Positions 60,889 to 64,000 of a stretch of DNA of 64,000 nucleotides are shown here, one piece after another. The position numbers and the translations under genes are program-made. Each line of letters opens with the position of its first letter. Position 1 is the stretch's first letter. Source of the DNA: Geoanaerobacter pelophilus (GTDB lineage: Bacteria; Desulfobacterota; Desulfuromonadia; Geobacterales; DSM-12255); assembly GCF_018476885.1 (NCBI RefSeq), contig NZ_JAHCVJ010000006.1, positions 124,001-188,000 on the forward strand. The letters run 5' to 3'. Under the pieces are notes generated by a model that did not search any database, was not told the DNA's origin, and was given only the letters and a program-made list of their open reading frames with translations.

Positions 60889-61521
60889 AATGGTGGCCTT
60901 CTTTTGTAACTTGATTGAAATATTGGTGTTTATGCAGCTTGGGTCGTCTTATTTTAATGTGAGAAATGCAGAGATGTAAGCCCAGTCGACATTTTACCTT
61001 GGGGGTAAAGAAGCATTTGTTGCAGATATGAGGATTTGGTGATTGCAACTGAACAGTGAGTCAAGCTCAGTCCTTAGCGCCTTTAAAGAGCCACAAGTCT
61101 GTTTGGGAAGGGATTGTGCCAGTGAATGGGGATGCTTAAATGCTTGTGGGTAACGCCGTTTGTCATCCGGCAGGTATGCTTTTGCAATATTTATTTCAAG
61201 ATGAAAGTGTAAGTAGATTCGACAGGTGTAGTGCGATTAGTTTTAGCTGGCTCGTTTGCCGCATCATTAAGCAAAATTTGATGTGTGTATAAATAGTTAG
61301 TAAATATAATAAGTTGTGGGGGCTGATTTCCTGGGTATATCTGTAAGGGGTGTAAAATTTTTTGCAGTTACAAAGACGTAAAACCTGATTTGCCTGAAAT
61401 TTTTACTTGGTTTCGGAAATATGTATTCGATAACTGGTTGTTATGAGAGTATGAAATGGCAATAACCCTTTTGGGGTAGGGGGGATGATTGCAGAATGTT
61501 AAAGATGGGGGGCTTGTAAAA
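60889..61521. other. Long noncoding region
   Basis: About 630 bases between the sigma-54-like site and the speA terminators, AT-rich with short ORFs only (longest that I noticed 28 codons). No known RNA pattern recognised. It could hold the enhancer for the sigma-54 promoter. Confidence 0.4.
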
Positions 61522-61547
61522 AAAGTTTCAGGTCTACGATGCCTGAA
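61522..61547 (-). terminator. Probable speA terminator
   Basis: On the minus strand TTTCAGG (61547-61541) pairs with CCTGAAA (61532-61526), then comes C and T7. A second hairpin without a T tract in this direction lies closer to speA (see 61611-61638). Confidence 0.7.
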
Positions 61548-61610
61548 AAAGTGTTGTAATTCCCGACATTACAAAATGTTGCCTGTGATTTAATGTTAAT
61601 GGCGCACCCG

Positions 61611-61638
61611 AAGGGGGCGGAATAACCGCCCCCTTTTT
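61611..61638 (+). terminator. Hairpin with T tract in plus direction after speA
   Basis: AAGGGGGCGG (61611-61620) and CCGCCCCCTT (61626-61635) form a perfect 10-bp stem with AATAA loop, followed by TTT on the plus strand. In the minus (speA) direction the stem is followed by only CGGG. It may act as a bidirectional terminator. Confidence 0.6.
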
Positions 61639-61652
61639 AATACGGTTGGTTG

Positions 61653-63560
61653 TTATTCGCCGAAATAGGTGTACCCCAGCAAGGTCTTGTCGAGCAGTTC
61701 CAGGAAATGGCTGCTCTCCTCAATGGAGACCTTACGGTGGGCAACGCTCTTCTCCAGGGTGTCGCGGACATGCTTGAGGATCTCCGGCCCCTTGTACTGC
61801 ACGTATTTCAGGCTCTCCCAGACGGCGTCGCCGTTGATCACCGTATCTATCTTGTAATTGGTCTTTTTGTTGAAAGTGATATGTACGGCGTTGGTATCGC
61901 CGAACAGGTTGTGCATGTCGCCAAGGATCTCCTGGTAGGCGCCGATCAGGAAAAAGCCGATATAGTAATCCTCGTTCTTGCGGACCTTGTGCAGTGGCAG
62001 GAACTTGGAGCGGCCATTTTCGCCGACAAAGCTGGTGATCTCGCCGTCGGAGTCACAGGTAATATCGGCAATGGAAGCCATGACATCCGGCTTCTGGTTG
62101 AGCCGCTGGATCGGCATGATCGGGAACAGCTGGTCAATGGCCCAGGAGTCGGGGATCGACTGAAACAGCGAGAAGTTGGCAAAATAGGTCTGGCGGAGGC
62201 TCAGGTGGAAGTTGGACAACTCTTCCGGGATCGGCTTGATCTTCTCGACGATGCCGTTGATTTTTTTGAATATCCTTGAGCAGAGCCATTCGGCAACGGC
62301 GCGATCCTGAAGGTTCAGGTAGCCGAGGTTGAACAGGCTCACCGCTTCCTGGATCAGCTGCAGGGTGTCGTGGTAATCCTCGCGCAGCGAGTGGCGGTCG
62401 ATGCTTTTGTAGATGTCCACCAGCTTGCGCACCGTAGGAGAAAGCTTTTCGGTGGTCTCCAGGACCTCTTCGAAATCCGGGGAAAGGCTCTGGGTGTTGG
62501 TGTCCAGGGCGTTGGTGATCAGTACCGAATAGTGGGCGACAATGGCCCGGCCCGATTCGGAGATGATGTTGGGGCATTCGACCCCTGCCTCGTCGCAGAT
62601 GTTCTTGATCTGGTAAACGACGTCATTGGCATATTCTTCAACCGTGTAGTTAACACTGGAGAAGTAGCTCGATTTGGTGCCGTCGTAATCGACGCCCAGT
62701 CCGCCGCCGATGTCGACGTACTCCAGGTCGACCCCCATCTTGCGCATCTCGGCGTAGACACGGGTCCCTTCGATCAGGGCGTTCTTGATCTTGTCGATCT
62801 TGGTGATCTGGCTGCCGATGTGGAAATGGAGCAGTTTAAGCTTGTCCACCATCCCTTCTTCTTCCAGCAGCTCGATAGCGGTGATCAGTTCGGAGATCCG
62901 CAGACCGAATTTGGCGTCTTCGCCGCCTGAAGTGGCCCACTTGCCGGTCCCTTTGGAAGAGAGTTTGACGCGAATCCCCAGCTTCGGCACGATGCCGACC
63001 TTCTTGGCCAGGGCGATGATCTTTTCCAGCTCGAACAGTTTCTCCACAACGATGGTGATATCAAAGCCGATCTTGGTTGCGTAAAGGACGGTCTCGATAA
63101 ATTCGGCATCCTTGTAGCCGTTACAGATGATCGGAATGTTGGTCCCTGAGGCAAAGGAGATCGCCACAACCAGCTCCGGTTTGGAGCCGACCTCCAGGCC
63201 GATGTTGTAGCGTTTGCCGAATTGGGTGATCGCTTCCACCACCTGGCGCTGCTGGTTGACCTTGATCGGGTAGAAGGTGCGGTACTTGGCCGGGTAGTCA
63301 TTCTCGGAGATGGCGCTTTTGAAGGCGCGATTGATGGCGCCGATCCGCCCTTCGAGGATGTCCATGAACCGGAGCAGAATCGGGGGCTTGATCTTGCGCT
63401 TGATCAGGTCTTCCATGAGATCCCGCAGGTCGATGGAGTATTTTGAGGTAGGAGAAGGGTGGACGCAGACGTGGCCCTTCTTGTTTATCGAGAAGAGCTC
63501 AGAGCCCCAGTTGTCGATGTTGTAAATCTTTGCAGAATCGGCAATGGTCCATTTTTCCAT
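61653..63560 (-). CDS. speA: Biosynthetic arginine decarboxylase
   Basis: A 635-residue PLP enzyme that makes agmatine from arginine for polyamine synthesis. PLP-lysine K100 is in FYPIKVNQQRQVVEAI; others are GLEVGSKPELVVAISFA, LHFHIGSQITKIDKIKNAL and VDIGGGLGVDYDGTKSSYFSSVNY. AGGAG precedes ATG 63560 by five bases. Length matches SpeA (about 640). The next gene upstream is NspC, so the two belong to a polyamine cluster. Confidence 0.95.
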   Translation of the reverse strand: MEKWTIADSAKIYNIDNWGSELFSINKKGHVCVHPSPTSKYSIDLRDLMEDLIKRKIKPPILLRFMDILEGRIGAINRAFKSAISENDYPAKYRTFYPIKVNQQRQVVEAITQFGKRYNIGLEVGSKPELVVAISFASGTNIPIICNGYKDAEFIETVLYATKIGFDITIVVEKLFELEKIIALAKKVGIVPKLGIRVKLSSKGTGKWATSGGEDAKFGLRISELITAIELLEEEGMVDKLKLLHFHIGSQITKIDKIKNALIEGTRVYAEMRKMGVDLEYVDIGGGLGVDYDGTKSSYFSSVNYTVEEYANDVVYQIKNICDEAGVECPNIISESGRAIVAHYSVLITNALDTNTQSLSPDFEEVLETTEKLSPTVRKLVDIYKSIDRHSLREDYHDTLQLIQEAVSLFNLGYLNLQDRAVAEWLCSRIFKKINGIVEKIKPIPEELSNFHLSLRQTYFANFSLFQSIPDSWAIDQLFPIMPIQRLNQKPDVMASIADITCDSDGEITSFVGENGRSKFLPLHKVRKNEDYYIGFFLIGAYQEILGDMHNLFGDTNAVHITFNKKTNYKIDTVINGDAVWESLKYVQYKGPEILKHVRDTLEKSVAHRKVSIEESSHFLELLDKTLLGYTYFGE

Positions 63561-63596
63561 GGGTTCTCCTGAACGAATCCGCCTTCGGCCGTATAG

Positions 63597-63675
63597 CTGT
63601 GTTGCCTCGTCAGGGCTCTCCTCGACGTAGCCCTGCTACGCCTGCGTCAACCCTTCCTCGTCGCCTTGCTCTACG
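63597..63675. repeat. Intergenic palindromic repeat, copy 3 (weaker)
   Basis: Between nspC and speA the stretch has CTCGACGTAGC-CCT-GCTACGCCTGCGTC, with the 5-bp GTAGC/GCTAC centre (63627-63639), then CTTCCTCGTCGCCTTGC. The word order matches copies 1 and 2 but ends are less clear. Confidence 0.5.
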
Positions 63676-63711
63676 CCCGAAATCGAATTCGGGTGGTTTT
63701 GGTGTTATCGC

Positions 63712-64000
63712 CTATGAAAGGCGTCCTTTGAAATCTTCGTAATCGAACTGCCTGATGACCTTGAGCTCCCCGCTCGCCGGCTCATAGGTGCAGATCGCCG
63801 GGTGCTGGATGCCGTTGAAGGTAGTGGTCTTGACCATGGTGTAGTGGGACATGTCCTCGAAGGCCAGCCGGTCGCCGGGATTGAGTGGCTTTTCGAACGA
63901 CCAGTCGCCGATTACGTCGCCTGCCAGGCAGGATGGCCCGGCGAGACGGTAAGTGTGGGACTTTTCCTCGGGATTATAGCCGCCGGTGATGCCGGGTCGA
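63712..64000 (-). CDS. nspC: Carboxynorspermidine decarboxylase, C-terminal end (partial)
   Basis: The last 95 codons of a gene that runs past the window edge. The text HTYRLAGPSCLAGDVIGDWSFEKPLNPGDRLAFEDMSHYTMVKTTTFNG is diagnostic for NspC: it includes the substrate-side Cys-Leu-Ala-Gly-Asp motif and the HYTMVKTTTFNG tail. NspC makes norspermidine or spermidine from its carboxy precursors; with SpeA it forms a polyamine pathway. The stop is at 63714-63712 and the protein ends RLS. Confidence 0.88.
   Translation of the reverse strand, partial: RPGITGGYNPEEKSHTYRLAGPSCLAGDVIGDWSFEKPLNPGDRLAFEDMSHYTMVKTTTFNGIQHPAICTYEPASGELKVIRQFDYEDFKGRLS

Noticed and set aside
61611-61638. Plus-strand terminator as evidence of an unannotated RNA gene at 60.9-61.6 kb
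   Set aside because: The hairpin can serve the 3' end of speA in both directions, and no plus-strand promoter or conserved RNA pattern was found.

Overview
The window looks like chromosomal DNA of a Geobacter-type bacterium (Desulfuromonadota). The evidence is inferential: tandem GEMM riboswitches in front of a c-type cytochrome, a short ArgA-like acetyltransferase, a SpeA/NspC polyamine pair, an LPS heptose cluster joined to lpxK, PEP-CTERM and multicopper-oxidase genes, and moderate-to-high GC housekeeping genes. No rRNA, tRNA, CRISPR array or complete insertion sequence was seen.

Layout. (1) 1-14973: LPS core cluster on the plus strand: the lpxK tail, a Trm112-like protein, five GT9 heptosyltransferase-family genes including waaF and waaC, several GT2/GT4/GT11 glycosyltransferases, a methyltransferase, a conserved protein of unknown function and hldE. 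Much of it is translationally coupled. Within it, 2.4-4.1 kb is clearly AT-rich and looks acquired. (2) 15054-22296: a CzcCBA-type metal efflux operon headed by a small Cys/His-rich exported protein and followed by a PII-like regulator and a lipoprotein. (3) 22367-24870: a short lpxC, an HNH nuclease, a HAD phosphatase and a transglutaminase-like protein. (4) 24933-27145: minus-strand orphan genes (one a macro-domain protein) with attC-like hairpins, divergent from a decayed integron-type tyrosine recombinase. (5) 27159-32312: pfkA, a periplasmic binding protein coupled to a GGDEF-EAL enzyme, and a triheme cytochrome behind two GEMM-I aptamers. (6) 32322-41388: housekeeping genes (rarA, glgP, nadK, recN, an acetyltransferase), a bacteriohemerythrin and a DUF5666-like lipoprotein. 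(7) 41549-45462: a second integrase-less attC cluster with membrane proteins, a RhuM-Fic protein and an FRG-domain protein. (8) 45902-51140: pmbA, threonine aldolase and an MMPL/RND transporter. (9) 51160-60764: a copper/silver block with TlpA-like protein, CusA, CusB, an HExxH protein, a Tat-exported multicopper oxidase and a PEP-CTERM protein with a sigma-54-like promoter. (10) 61653-64000: speA and the end of nspC.

The most interesting signals are the two-part integron remnant (regions 4 and 7) and the tandem cyclic-dinucleotide riboswitches next to a cyclic-di-GMP enzyme (region 5). Both rest on sequence patterns read by eye, without alignment or covariance searches.
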